NCBI RefSeq assembly: GCF_042665525.1
Contig: NZ_JBHTCQ010000002.1
Location: 1-64,000, forward strand
Direction of reading: 5' to 3'
Length of the DNA: 64,000 bases
Origin: Allobogoriella alba
GTDB lineage: Bacteria > Actinomycetota > Actinomycetes > Actinomycetales > Actinomycetaceae
Shown: positions 50,262-58,558 of the stretch, piece by piece
Numbering within the stretch: the first letter of the stretch is position 1
Layout: every line of letters starts with the position of its first letter
Position numbers and translations under genes: made by a program
The notes under the pieces: generated by a model
The model's input: only the letters and a program-made list of their open reading frames with translations
What the model was told of the DNA's origin: nothing
The model's database searches: none

Positions 50262-50478
50262 GGAAGTAGGTACCGGTGAGCACGGCCGCGAGCAGCTTCG
50301 CCTCCTCCTCGTCGAGCGCCACGACCGCGAGCGGTTCCTCGTTGCCCTTGTCGAAGACGTACAGCTCGTGCTTGCCGTCGCGACGCGCGACGACGGAGAC
50401 CCGGTGACCGCCCGTGACCCCGATGTCGTACCGCTTCCCGACCCCGTAGAGCTCGACGACGTTCACGCCCTTGCCCAT
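50251..50478 (-). CDS. small KhtT-like antiporter regulatory subunit (N-terminal domain only)
   Basis: A 75-residue protein MGKGVNVVELYGVGKRYDIG continuing GHRVSVVARRDGKHELYVFD. It matches the N-terminal domain of KhtT-type antiporter regulatory subunits but lacks the C-terminal TrkA-C ligand-binding domain, so it is about half the usual 160 residues. It ends inside the antiporter start, so the two are cotranslated. ATG 50478 has GAGAGGG 8 nt upstream; GTG 50487 is too close to it. The partner role is inference from position and domain. Confidence 0.75.
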   Translation of the reverse strand: MGKGVNVVELYGVGKRYDIGVTGGHRVSVVARRDGKHELYVFDKGNEEPLAVVALDEEEAKLLAAVLTGTYFHAR

Positions 50479-50665
50479 GGTCGACACCCTCTCGTACGCC
50501 GGATGGTGCGACCGAACCTACTCCGGGGGCGGCGCCCGTGGTGGACGGACGGCACGTGCGGTGGCCGGGGCCATGACATCCGTCATGGGTCGACGGTGCG
50601 GCGTGCACCGCGACCGGTGACGGCCCGCACTGCCGGGAGCCGTCCCGCGGCGGGAGGCTCGAGCC

Positions 50666-51631
50666 ATGAGCACGCAGACCGCCACCCCCGTCATCTCCGT
50701 CCACGGCGCCCGCCGGACCTACGGCACGGGCGCGACCGCGTTCGAGGCCGTCCGCGGGATCGACCTCGAGGTCCGGCCCGGGGAGCTCTTCGCGCTCCTG
50801 GGCACCAACGGGGCCGGGAAGACCTCTCTCCTGGAGGTCATCGAGGGCCTCGCCCCCACCAGCGCCGGGACGGTGAAGGTCCTCGGCCACGACCCGTACC
50901 GGGAGCGCCACCGGGTGCGCCCGCGCACCGGGATCATGCTGCAGGAGGCGGGCTTCCCGGCCGACCTCACCGCCGCGGAGACGGCCCGCATGTGGCACGG
51001 CACCCTGGGCAACCCCCGTCCCGTGGAGCAGTGCCTCGCCATGGTCTCGCTCAGCCACCGCGCCAAGGTCCGCGTCTCCTCCCTCTCCGGGGGAGAGCGG
51101 CGCCGGCTCGACCTCGCGCTGGCCATCATGGGCCGGCCGGAGATCCTCTTCCTCGACGAGCCGACGACCGGTCTGGACCCGCAATCCCGTCGCAGCGCCT
51201 GGGACCTGGTCCGGCACCTGCTGGGTGAGGGGACGACGGTGGTGCTGACCACCCACTACCTGCAGGAGGCGGAGGAGCTCGCGGACCGGCTCGCGATCAT
51301 GCACGCCGGGCAGGTAGTCCGCGAGGGGTCGATCGCCGACGTGGTCGCCGCCGAGCCCGCCCGGATCCGCTACCAGACGGCCGACGCGGCGCTGCGCGAC
51401 CCCGTCGCGCTCTCGGCGTTGCCCGCCCTGGCCGGGCGGCCCCGCTCGGACGCGACCGGCGTGGAGATCGAGACCACCGACCTGCAGGCCACGCTCACCG
51501 CCCTGCTGGTGCGCGCCCAGGAGGCCGGCGCCGCTCTGGAGCACCTCGATGCCAGCCCGGCCTCCCTGGAACGTGCCTTCCTCGCCGTCGCCGAGGCCGG
51601 CACGAGCACACCCGTGCCGGCCGCGGCGTGA
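50666..51631 (+). CDS. ABC-2 type transporter ATP-binding protein
   Basis: A 321-residue DrrA-like ATPase: Walker A GTNGAGKT, signature SSLSGGERRRLDLALA, Walker B ILFLDEPTTGLD, H-loop TTHYLQEAEELADR. An extra C-terminal region of about 90 residues is usual for the group. ATG 50666 is preceded by GGGAGG. It works with the permease 50 bp downstream, and both are followed by a two-component system, a common actinobacterial four-gene unit for drug or lipid efflux and stress. Confidence 0.95.
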   Translation: MSTQTATPVISVHGARRTYGTGATAFEAVRGIDLEVRPGELFALLGTNGAGKTSLLEVIEGLAPTSAGTVKVLGHDPYRERHRVRPRTGIMLQEAGFPADLTAAETARMWHGTLGNPRPVEQCLAMVSLSHRAKVRVSSLSGGERRRLDLALAIMGRPEILFLDEPTTGLDPQSRRSAWDLVRHLLGEGTTVVLTTHYLQEAEELADRLAIMHAGQVVREGSIADVVAAEPARIRYQTADAALRDPVALSALPALAGRPRSDATGVEIETTDLQATLTALLVRAQEAGAALEHLDASPASLERAFLAVAEAGTSTPVPAAA

Positions 51632-51681
51632 GCGACGTGCACAGCAATGACGAGTCACGAGGACCTGAGCAGAGGAGAGAC

Positions 51682-52533
51682 ATGACCACGACCACCGCAC
51701 CTGATCCCGCCGCTTCCGCCCCCGACCGTGCCGCTGGCGAGCCCGTCCGGGCGCGGCGCAGCGAGCGTCTGCTCGCCCTCGCGCGGGCGGAGCTGATCCT
51801 GCTGCTCCGTAACAAGACCGCGCTCTTCAACGCCGTCTTCCTCGGACCGCTCCTCGTCGGCTTCCTGGCGGCCGTCGGCGGGGACTTCCTGGGCTCCGAC
51901 CCCGCGGCCATGGCTGCCTCGACCCTGACGATGCTGCTCGCGATGGCCCTGCTCATGGTCGTCTACTACAACCTGACCACGAGCATGGTCGCCCGGCGTG
52001 AGGAGCTCGTCCTCAAGCGGCTGCTGACCGGCGACGTCACGCGCACCGAGGTCGTCGTCGCGTACGCCCTCCCAGGGGTCGTGATCACCCTCGCGCAGGT
52101 GGCGCTGGGGTGGGTGGCTGCCGCGGTGCTCGCCGAGCCACCGCCGGTGCAGAACGCCCTCTGGCTGGCCCTCGCCGCTGCGGGTGGCGCGGTCGTCTTC
52201 GTGCTGCTAGCCGTCGCCAGCTCGGGTCTGACGCGCACGGTGGAGACCGCGCAGCTGACCACCATGCCGCTGCTGTTCGGGGCGATGCTGCTCTCCGGCT
52301 TCACCCTGCCCCTGCACCTCATGCCCGACGTGGTCGAGCAGGTCGCGTCCTGGACGCCGCTGTACCCGGTGGTCACCCTGGCGCAGCACGGCTTCGGCAC
52401 GCACCTGCCGGACGGCACCCCCGCCGCCGGGACCCTCGCCGAGGTGGCGCAGCCGTTGGCCTGTCTGGCGCTCTGGACGGTGCTCGGTGCGGCGACCAGC
52501 CGCCGCTGGATGCGGTGGGAGCCGCGCCGCTGA
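51682..52533 (+). CDS. ABC-2 type transporter permease
   Basis: A 283-residue permease with six predicted helices. An amphipathic start (LLALARAELILLLRNKTALFN) is followed by LLAMALLMVVYYNLTTSMVARREELVLKRLLTGDVTR and PLLFGAMLLSGFTLPLHLMP, typical of ABC-2 proteins. ATG 51682 has AGAGGAGAG upstream. The substrate is unknown. Confidence 0.92.
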   Translation: MTTTTAPDPAASAPDRAAGEPVRARRSERLLALARAELILLLRNKTALFNAVFLGPLLVGFLAAVGGDFLGSDPAAMAASTLTMLLAMALLMVVYYNLTTSMVARREELVLKRLLTGDVTRTEVVVAYALPGVVITLAQVALGWVAAAVLAEPPPVQNALWLALAAAGGAVVFVLLAVASSGLTRTVETAQLTTMPLLFGAMLLSGFTLPLHLMPDVVEQVASWTPLYPVVTLAQHGFGTHLPDGTPAAGTLAEVAQPLACLALWTVLGAATSRRWMRWEPRR

Positions 52534-52571
52534 GCGGTCCGCCGGTCCGCGCGACCTGGGAGAGTGAGTAC

Positions 52572-53819
52572 GTGAGCGCACCACCCGCCCGGCGGACGGA
52601 CCCGCAACGATTCGACAGCTACACGCGCTGGTCCGTCTACACCGTCTACGTCCTCGCGCCGCTCCTCGCGATCATGGTCCTGACGCCGGTGCGCGCCTCG
52701 CCGTGGGCCCCCGTGTACGGGTTCGCCAGCCTCGTCGAGGTGGCGCTCGCCCTCGTGGTGACCGCCAAGGGCTTCACCGCCTCCCTCGAGGGACGGCCGG
52801 TGCCGCGCGGCTGGTCCGCGGCCCTCCTCCTCGCCGCGGCCGGACTCGTGGTCCTCGCGCTGCAGCTGCCGACCACGGCCGGGCCGGCCGGGCGGGTCGG
52901 CGCCGTCGCCCTCGCCGGCGGGATCGCGGTCGTCGCGCTGGCCACGGCCCTGCCGATCCGCACGATCGTGCTCGGCGTGCTGTTCGTCGGCCTGGTGGCC
53001 GCCGTGGTCGCCGCCGGTGCAGTGCCCGAGGTGCGGGAACCCGGCGAGCCGTACTTTCACCCGGTCGCGGCGTTCGTCACCATCAGCGCGATGGTCGGTG
53101 GCCTCGCGGCCAGCGTGCGCGTCTCCGCGTGGATGCTCCGGGTGGTGTGGGAGCAGGAGCGCACCCGGGCCGTGCACGCCCGGCTCGCGGTCGCCGAGGA
53201 GCGGTTGCGGTTCTCCCGCGACCTGCACGACGTCGTGGGCCGGGCGCTCTCCGCGATCGCGGTCAAGAGCGAGCTCGCCGCCGAGCTCGCTCGCCGCGGC
53301 CAGGACCGCGCCACCGAGGAGATGTCCGAGGTGCGGGCCCTCGCGCAGGACACCCTCCGGGAGGTGCGCGGCGTCGTCGCGGGCTACCGGGCCGCGGACC
53401 TGACCGCCGAGCTCGACGGCGCGCGCTCCGTGCTGCGCTCGGCGGGGGTGGAGACGCACGTCTCGGGTGACCGCCGGGAAGGCCTGCCGCAGCCGGTCCA
53501 GGAGGCCCTCGGCTGGGTGGTTCGCGAGGCGGTCACCAACGTGCTGAGGCACGCGACCGCCAGGACCTGCACCATCGTCCTGGAGACCGACGGTCCGGCG
53601 GTCCTGACGGTCACCAACGACGGCGTCGCCGCGGGGCCGCGTGGACGTGGCGGCTCCGGGCTGGCCGGGCTGCGGGAACGGCTCGCACCACTCGGCGGTG
53701 ACCTCACCACCCGCGTCGAGCAGGACACGTTCGTCCTCAGCGCCGTCGTCCCGCTCGACCGGCCGGGCCGGGACCGCACCGCACAGGGGCGGGGAGCTGG
53801 GACCATGGACCCGACATGA
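52572..53819 (+). CDS. sensor histidine kinase (DesK/NarX HisKA_3 type)
   Basis: A 415-residue membrane sensor. Five or six hydrophobic segments in residues 20-190 precede a dimerisation helix with the phospho-acceptor His in RLRFSRDLHDVVGRALSAIAVKSELA. The ATPase domain has EAVTNVLRHATA and GRGGSGLAGLRERL. There is no extracellular sensor domain, so the stimulus is probably in or at the membrane, as for DesK. Its end overlaps the response regulator start by 4 bp. Likely regulates the ABC exporter upstream. Confidence 0.93.
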   Translation: MSAPPARRTDPQRFDSYTRWSVYTVYVLAPLLAIMVLTPVRASPWAPVYGFASLVEVALALVVTAKGFTASLEGRPVPRGWSAALLLAAAGLVVLALQLPTTAGPAGRVGAVALAGGIAVVALATALPIRTIVLGVLFVGLVAAVVAAGAVPEVREPGEPYFHPVAAFVTISAMVGGLAASVRVSAWMLRVVWEQERTRAVHARLAVAEERLRFSRDLHDVVGRALSAIAVKSELAAELARRGQDRATEEMSEVRALAQDTLREVRGVVAGYRAADLTAELDGARSVLRSAGVETHVSGDRREGLPQPVQEALGWVVREAVTNVLRHATARTCTIVLETDGPAVLTVTNDGVAAGPRGRGGSGLAGLRERLAPLGGDLTTRVEQDTFVLSAVVPLDRPGRDRTAQGRGAGTMDPT

Positions 53820-54421
53820 TCCGCATCCTCCTGGCCGACGACGAGACGCTCATCCGTGACGCGCTCGCGGGTCTGCTGGCGCTCGAGGAGGACCTCACCG
53901 TCGTCACGACGGCGGCCTCCGGCGCCGAGGCGGTCGCGGCGGCACGCAAGCACGCGCCGGACGTCGCCGTCCTCGACCTGCAGATGCCCGACGGCGACGG
54001 CATCGACGCGGCCGCGCAGATCGCCGCCGTCCTGCCCGGCTGCCGCACGGTCATCGTGACCAGTCACGGCCGGCCCGGCTACCTCAAGAAGGCGCTCGCG
54101 GCCGGCGTCGCAGGGTTCCTGCCCAAGACCGTCTCGGCGCGTGTGCTCGCCGAGGCCGTCCGCCAGGTCCACGCCGGCGGCCGGTACGTGGACCCGGAGC
54201 TCGCCGCCGAGGCGATCAGCGCGGGAGAGTCGCCGCTGACCCCGCGGGAGGCGGACGTCCTGGAGCTGGCGGCGGGCGGCGCCCCCGCGGAGGAGATCGC
54301 GCAGCGCGCCCACCTCAGCCCGGGCACCGTGCGGAACTACCTCTCGTCGGCCGCGGCGAAGCTCGGCGCGTCGAACCGCCACGAGGCGGCCCAGGTGGCG
54401 CGCCGTCACGGCTGGATCTGA
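53816..54421 (+). CDS. NarL/FixJ-type response regulator
   Basis: A 201-residue DNA-binding regulator: receiver domain with ILLADDETLIRDAL and the phospho-acceptor Asp in VAVLDLQMPDGDG, lysine in FLPKTVSA. The LuxR-type HTH follows (SPLTPREADVLELAAGGAPAEEIAQRAHLSPGTVRNYLS). Translationally coupled to the kinase. Partner of the DesK-like sensor; the target is presumably the adjacent exporter operon. Confidence 0.95.
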   Translation: MIRILLADDETLIRDALAGLLALEEDLTVVTTAASGAEAVAAARKHAPDVAVLDLQMPDGDGIDAAAQIAAVLPGCRTVIVTSHGRPGYLKKALAAGVAGFLPKTVSARVLAEAVRQVHAGGRYVDPELAAEAISAGESPLTPREADVLELAAGGAPAEEIAQRAHLSPGTVRNYLSSAAAKLGASNRHEAAQVARRHGWI

Positions 54422-54446
54422 GCCGCCGCGGGCTAGCATCACGGAC

Positions 54447-55271
54447 GTGGCTGAACGCGGCGTCTCCCGCCTGTACCGGGTCGTCGCGCTCGTGCTGCGG
54501 TCCGCCGTCGCGGTGATGACGAGGCGGACGTGGCGCGGTGCGGAGAACCTGCCGCGCGCCGGCGGCTTCGTCGCCGTGGCCAACCACGTCACCGACTTCG
54601 ACCCCCTGACGTTCGGGCACTTCCTGCTGGACAACGGCGCGCCCCCGCACTTCATGGCCAAGGCCTCGCTCTTCGAGGCGCCGGTGGTCGGGGCCGTGCT
54701 GCGCGGCGCCCGGCAGATCCCGGTGCACCGGGGCACCAGCCGGGCAGGCGACGCGCTGGTGGCCGCCGAGGAGGCACTGTCCCGCGGCCGCTGCGTGGCG
54801 ATCTTCCCGGAGGGGACGTTGACGCGCGATCCGGCGCTGTGGCCGATGACCGGCCGCACCGGGGCCGCGCGGCTCGCGCTGCGGACGAAGGTCCCGGTGG
54901 TCCCCGTGGCCCAGTGGGGAGCCCATCGTGTCCTGCCCCGCTACTCGGTGGTGCCGCGCCCGTTCCCGCCCAAGCCGGTGACCGTCGTCGCCGGTCCGCC
55001 GGTGGACCTGGACGACCTGTACGACCGGCCGCTGCATCCCGAGGTGCTGCGGGAGGCGACGGCCCGGATCATGGCGGCGATCACCCGTCAGCTCGCCGAG
55101 ATCCGCGCGGAGTCCCCGCCGTCCCGGCCCTACGACCTGCGCCGGGACGGTGATCCCGTGGTCGGGCAGGACTCCTGGGCCGGGCGGCGGGCGGCGGCCC
55201 GTGAGGGTCGGATCGTCCCGCGCCGCCCCGGGGTGCGCGCCAGGCTTGGGGCGCTGCTGCGGCGCCGCTGA
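54447..55271 (+). CDS. 1-acylglycerol-3-phosphate acyltransferase (PlsC type)
   Basis: A 274-residue membrane-associated acyltransferase: H-x4-D motif ANHVTDFDP, substrate region PVHRGTSRAGDA, FPEGTLTRDP and VVPVAQWGAH. It makes phosphatidic acid for phospholipids. In related genomes it precedes gpsA and ddl; gpsA is not here. GTG 54447 has TAGCAT exactly 7 nt upstream, a leaderless start. It resumes the conserved block after the accessory segment. Confidence 0.93.
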   Translation: MAERGVSRLYRVVALVLRSAVAVMTRRTWRGAENLPRAGGFVAVANHVTDFDPLTFGHFLLDNGAPPHFMAKASLFEAPVVGAVLRGARQIPVHRGTSRAGDALVAAEEALSRGRCVAIFPEGTLTRDPALWPMTGRTGAARLALRTKVPVVPVAQWGAHRVLPRYSVVPRPFPPKPVTVVAGPPVDLDDLYDRPLHPEVLREATARIMAAITRQLAEIRAESPPSRPYDLRRDGDPVVGQDSWAGRRAAAREGRIVPRRPGVRARLGALLRRR

Positions 55272-55388
55272 ACGGGAGGCTGCCGCGCCGTCGCGATCTC
55301 GGAACCGCGTGCTCCGGTTGTGGCGCCCCGACAGCGGGACGAGACTGGCCGCGACGCACCGGAGAGGCACCGGACAAGGAGGTCAGGC

Positions 55389-55598
55389 ATGAGCGAGGAG
55401 AGCACGTACAAGGTCACCGAGATCGTCGGCACCTCGCCCGACGGTGTCGACCAGGCCATCCGCAGCGGCATCGAGCGCGCGGGGGCCACGCTGCGGAACC
55501 TCGACTGGTTCGAGGTGGTCTCCGTGCGCGGTCACCTCGAGGAGGGCCGGATCGCGCACTACCAGGTGTCGATGAAGGTCGGCTTCCGGCTCGACTAA
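55389..55598 (+). CDS. dodecin family protein
   Basis: A 69-residue protein with the dodecin pattern YKVTEIVGTSPDGVDQAIRSGIERA, then LRNLDWFEVVSVRGHLEEGRIAHYQVSMKVGFRL. Dodecins are dodecameric flavin-binding shells that store or quench riboflavin or FMN. The tryptophan in LDWFEV is the flavin-stacking position. ATG 55389 has AAGGAGG 8 nt upstream, a strong ribosome site. Its stop TAA overlaps the TAG stop of the convergent PLP gene. Confidence 0.94.
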   Translation: MSEESTYKVTEIVGTSPDGVDQAIRSGIERAGATLRNLDWFEVVSVRGHLEEGRIAHYQVSMKVGFRLD

Positions 55599-56779
55599 CG
55601 GCTGACGGCCTGCAGGCTCCGGGCCGCGGTCTCCAGCGCGCCGTCCAGGTCCGCCCACAGGTCCTCGACGTCCTCGATCCCGACGCTCAGCCGCAGCAGG
55701 TCCTCCGGGACGGTCGGCACCTCGGCCGCGAGGCGACGGCGTCGCTCGAGGCTCGACTCCACCCCGCCGAGGCTGGTGGCCGGGAGCCACACGTCGACGT
55801 TGCGCGTGACGGCGTCGGCGGCCGCCGCGCCACCCGCCGGGCGGAGCGTGAGGATGGAGCCGAACCCGTCCATCAGCGCGGCGGCGCGCTCGTGCTGGGG
55901 GTGTGTCGGCAGGCCCGGGTGACCGACGTGCGCGACCGCCGGGTGCTCGGCCAGGCGCCGGGCCAGCTCCAGGGCGTTGGCCTGCGCCCGCTCCACCCGC
56001 AGCGCGAGCGTCCGCAGGCCGCGGAGCGCGAGCCACGTCTCGAACGGCCCCGGGATCGCGCCGCCCGTGGTGCGGCGGGCGTGCAGCCGCCGCCTCAGCT
56101 CCGGGTCCGAGGTCAGCGCCGCACCCAGCACCACGTCGGAGTGCCCGGCGAGGTGCTTGGTCACCGAGTGCACGACGACGTCCGCGCCCTGGGTGAGCGG
56201 GCGTTGCACCAGGGGCGTGGCGAAGGTGTTGTCGACGACGCACAGCGCCCCGGCCTCCCGGGCGGCTGCCGCGAGCGCCGGCACGTCGGCGACCTCGAGC
56301 ATGGGGTTAGTCGGGGACTCCACCCACAGCAGCGACGCCGCAGGCTCGCCCGCCGGACGCAGCGCGGCGACCACCTGCTCGGTGTCGGCGATGTCCACCT
56401 CACGGACCACGGTGCCCTCGCGGTCCGCCTGCTCGCGCACCGCGGTGAGGGTGGCGAGGTAGGCGTGCCGCGGCACCACGATCGCCGACCTCGGCTCGGC
56501 CAGCCGCAGCAGGGCGTCGATCGCGCCCATGCCGGAGGAGAAGACCAGGCCGGGCAGCTCGGCCTGCTCCAGGGTGGCGAGGGTCTGCTCGAGCGGCCAC
56601 CAGGTCTCGGTGTCGTAGCGGGCGTAGAGGAGGTCCTCGCCCGGCTCGCCGGTGGAGGTGTACGTGCTGGACAGGACCACCGGCGGGTTCACCGGTGCTC
56701 CCTGGTCGCGGGGCGGGCGGCCGCCGGCGACGGCGACGGTCGCGGGGGCGAGACGTCGGGAACGCGGGGGAGTGCTCAC
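55595..56779 (-). CDS. cystathionine gamma-synthase/lyase family PLP enzyme
   Basis: A 394-residue trans-sulfuration enzyme. The fold type I PLP site has the Schiff-base lysine in SVTKHLAGHSDVVLG, VVDNTFATPLVQRPL, and the phosphate-binding SSGMGAIDALL. Family members include MetB, MetC and gamma-lyases; the active-site differences cannot be read safely here. Start GTG or ATG near 56779; an Arg/Pro-rich start precedes APVNPPVVLSSTY. It is divergent from ddl and unusual at this place in the conserved block. Confidence 0.88.
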   Translation of the reverse strand: MSTPPRSRRLAPATVAVAGGRPPRDQGAPVNPPVVLSSTYTSTGEPGEDLLYARYDTETWWPLEQTLATLEQAELPGLVFSSGMGAIDALLRLAEPRSAIVVPRHAYLATLTAVREQADREGTVVREVDIADTEQVVAALRPAGEPAASLLWVESPTNPMLEVADVPALAAAAREAGALCVVDNTFATPLVQRPLTQGADVVVHSVTKHLAGHSDVVLGAALTSDPELRRRLHARRTTGGAIPGPFETWLALRGLRTLALRVERAQANALELARRLAEHPAVAHVGHPGLPTHPQHERAAALMDGFGSILTLRPAGGAAAADAVTRNVDVWLPATSLGGVESSLERRRRLAAEVPTVPEDLLRLSVGIEDVEDLWADLDGALETAARSLQAVSR

Positions 56780-56870
56780 CCCGCCAGGCTATGCCCCGCG
56801 CCGACCCCGCCGGTTCCCCGCCCGGCGCTGCTGCCCGGGTGCTGGACGCCCGACGGGTAACCTCGCAGCG

Positions 56871-58010
56871 ATGGACATCCAGCGCCCGGCACACGACCCC
56901 GCACTCCCGAGCCGAAAGGTGCGGGTCGCCGTCGTCTTCGGCGGACGCAGCGGCGAGCACTCGGTCAGCTGCGCGACCGCCGCGGGCGTGCTGCGCGCGA
57001 TGGACCGGGACCGGTACGAGGTCGTGCCGGTCGGCATCACCCGCGAGGGCCGGTGGGTCCTGGCGCCCGACGAGCCCGAGCTGCTGGAGGGCGGCCGGGC
57101 CGAGGTGAGTGCGTCGAACGGCCAGCTGCTCGTCCCGCTCGGGAGCAGCCCCGCCCCGCTGGTCGTCTCGGAGTCCGGCCAGGTGCCGCAGGAGCTCGGC
57201 GCGGTCGACGTCGTCCTGCCGCTCCTGCACGGCCCGTACGGCGAGGACGGGACCCTGCAGGGCCTGCTGGAGATGGCCGGGACCCGGTACGCCGGCTCCG
57301 GGGTGCTCGCCTCCGCCGTCGGGATGGACAAGCACTACATGAAGATCGTCCTCGCCGGGCACGGGCTGCCGATCGGCCCGTACACCGTCATCACGCCCCG
57401 GTCCTGGCGCACCGACCCGGCGGCCGCGCTGGACGCCGTCGCCTCGCTCGAGATGCCGGTCTTCGTCAAGCCCTCCCGCGCCGGGTCCTCGCTCGGCGTC
57501 ACGAAGGTCGAGCGGCCGGAGGACGTCGAGGCCGCGGTGGTCGCCGCGCAGCAGCACGACCCCAAGGTGATCGTCGAGGCGGCCGTGTCCGGCCGGGAGA
57601 TCGAGTGCGCGGTGCTGGAGGGCCACGGCGACGACCCGCCCCGGGCCTCGGTGCCGGGCGAGGTGGTCCTGGACAACCCGGACTCCGGCTTCTACGACTA
57701 CGACACCAAGTACCTCGACACGGCGCCCCTCACGATGTCCATCCCGGCCGACCTGCCCGAGGCGGTCACCGACCGGGTCCGGGACCTCGCCGGGCGGGCC
57801 TTCGACGCGCTCGGCTGCGAGGGCCTGGCGCGCGTCGACTTCTTCTACACCGACAGCGGCGACGTCGTGGTCAACGAGGTCAACACCATGCCCGGGTTCA
57901 CGCCGTACTCCATGTACCCGGCCCTGTGGCAGGCCAGCGGGTTGAGCTACCCCGAGCTCGTCGACGAGCTCGTCCAGCTCGCGCTCGAACGGCCCGACGG
58001 CCTGCGGTAG
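56871..58010 (+). CDS. ddl: D-alanine--D-alanine ligase
   Basis: ATP-grasp ligase making D-Ala-D-Ala for peptidoglycan. The 379 residues have VVFGGRSGEHSVSCATA, HGPYGEDGTLQGLLEMAG, ATP-binding FVKPSRAGSSLGVTKV, and the Mg-ligand end EVNTMPGFTPYSMYP. ATG 56871 has TAACCT exactly 7 nt upstream, so it is leaderless. ddl-DUF3515-thiL is a conserved order, with DUF3515 on the opposite strand as in mycobacteria. Confidence 0.97.
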   Translation: MDIQRPAHDPALPSRKVRVAVVFGGRSGEHSVSCATAAGVLRAMDRDRYEVVPVGITREGRWVLAPDEPELLEGGRAEVSASNGQLLVPLGSSPAPLVVSESGQVPQELGAVDVVLPLLHGPYGEDGTLQGLLEMAGTRYAGSGVLASAVGMDKHYMKIVLAGHGLPIGPYTVITPRSWRTDPAAALDAVASLEMPVFVKPSRAGSSLGVTKVERPEDVEAAVVAAQQHDPKVIVEAAVSGREIECAVLEGHGDDPPRASVPGEVVLDNPDSGFYDYDTKYLDTAPLTMSIPADLPEAVTDRVRDLAGRAFDALGCEGLARVDFFYTDSGDVVVNEVNTMPGFTPYSMYPALWQASGLSYPELVDELVQLALERPDGLR

Positions 58011-58028
58011 CCCGGTCCGGGGTCCGGG

Positions 58029-58526
58029 TCAGCCGACGTCCTGCGGGCCGACGCACGTACGGTCCGGCTCGACGACGCCGACGGCGGGACCGAGCTCGGC
58101 GAGGAAGGCGGTCGCCTGGCCGCCGCCCACGGCGGCGACCGGCACCTCGACCTCGACGGCGGGCGTGCGTCCGTAGGTCACGAAGGTCCAGCCTCCGCCG
58201 TCGTCCTGCGGTTCGGTCTCGTGCAGCGAGATCCAGTCGACTGCCTCGCCGGCGGCGGTCTCGACGCTCACGCACCGGTCCGTCGTCGGGCCCGGCGGCT
58301 CGACGCCGCAGCGCAGCCGCACCGGCGGCTCACCCCAGGCCGTGGTCGCCTGGGACGCGGTGTCCCGGCGCTGCGCCCCCAGCAGCGTCTCGGGGGTGGC
58401 CACGAGCACCTCGCCGCACGCCGGGTCGGACGCGTGCGTGCCGGGCGGGACCTCGACGGGAGTGGAGCACGCCGTGACCGCCAGCAGGACGGCGGCGAGC
58501 AGCGCGGGACGTGCGGAGCGGGGCAC
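58029..58526 (-). CDS. DUF3515 lipoprotein
   Basis: A 165-residue lipoprotein with lipobox AVTAC and Cys20. The mature domain has PACGEVLVATPETLLGAQRRDTASQATTAWGEPPVRLRCGVEPPGPT and paired cysteines, as in DUF3515 of actinobacteria. It is always found near ddl and thiL and its function is unknown. GTG 58526 has TAGAGT 6 nt upstream, so it is leaderless. It converges on ddl. Confidence 0.88.
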   Translation of the reverse strand: MPRSARPALLAAVLLAVTACSTPVEVPPGTHASDPACGEVLVATPETLLGAQRRDTASQATTAWGEPPVRLRCGVEPPGPTTDRCVSVETAAGEAVDWISLHETEPQDDGGGWTFVTYGRTPAVEVEVPVAAVGGGQATAFLAELGPAVGVVEPDRTCVGPQDVG

Positions 58527-58558
58527 CCGGACACTCTACGATCGCGCGACCGGCGGCC

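Noticed and set aside
45500..54446. Genomic island or prophage
   Set aside because: No integrase, transposase, attachment repeat or phage gene is seen; base composition looks like the flanks by eye.
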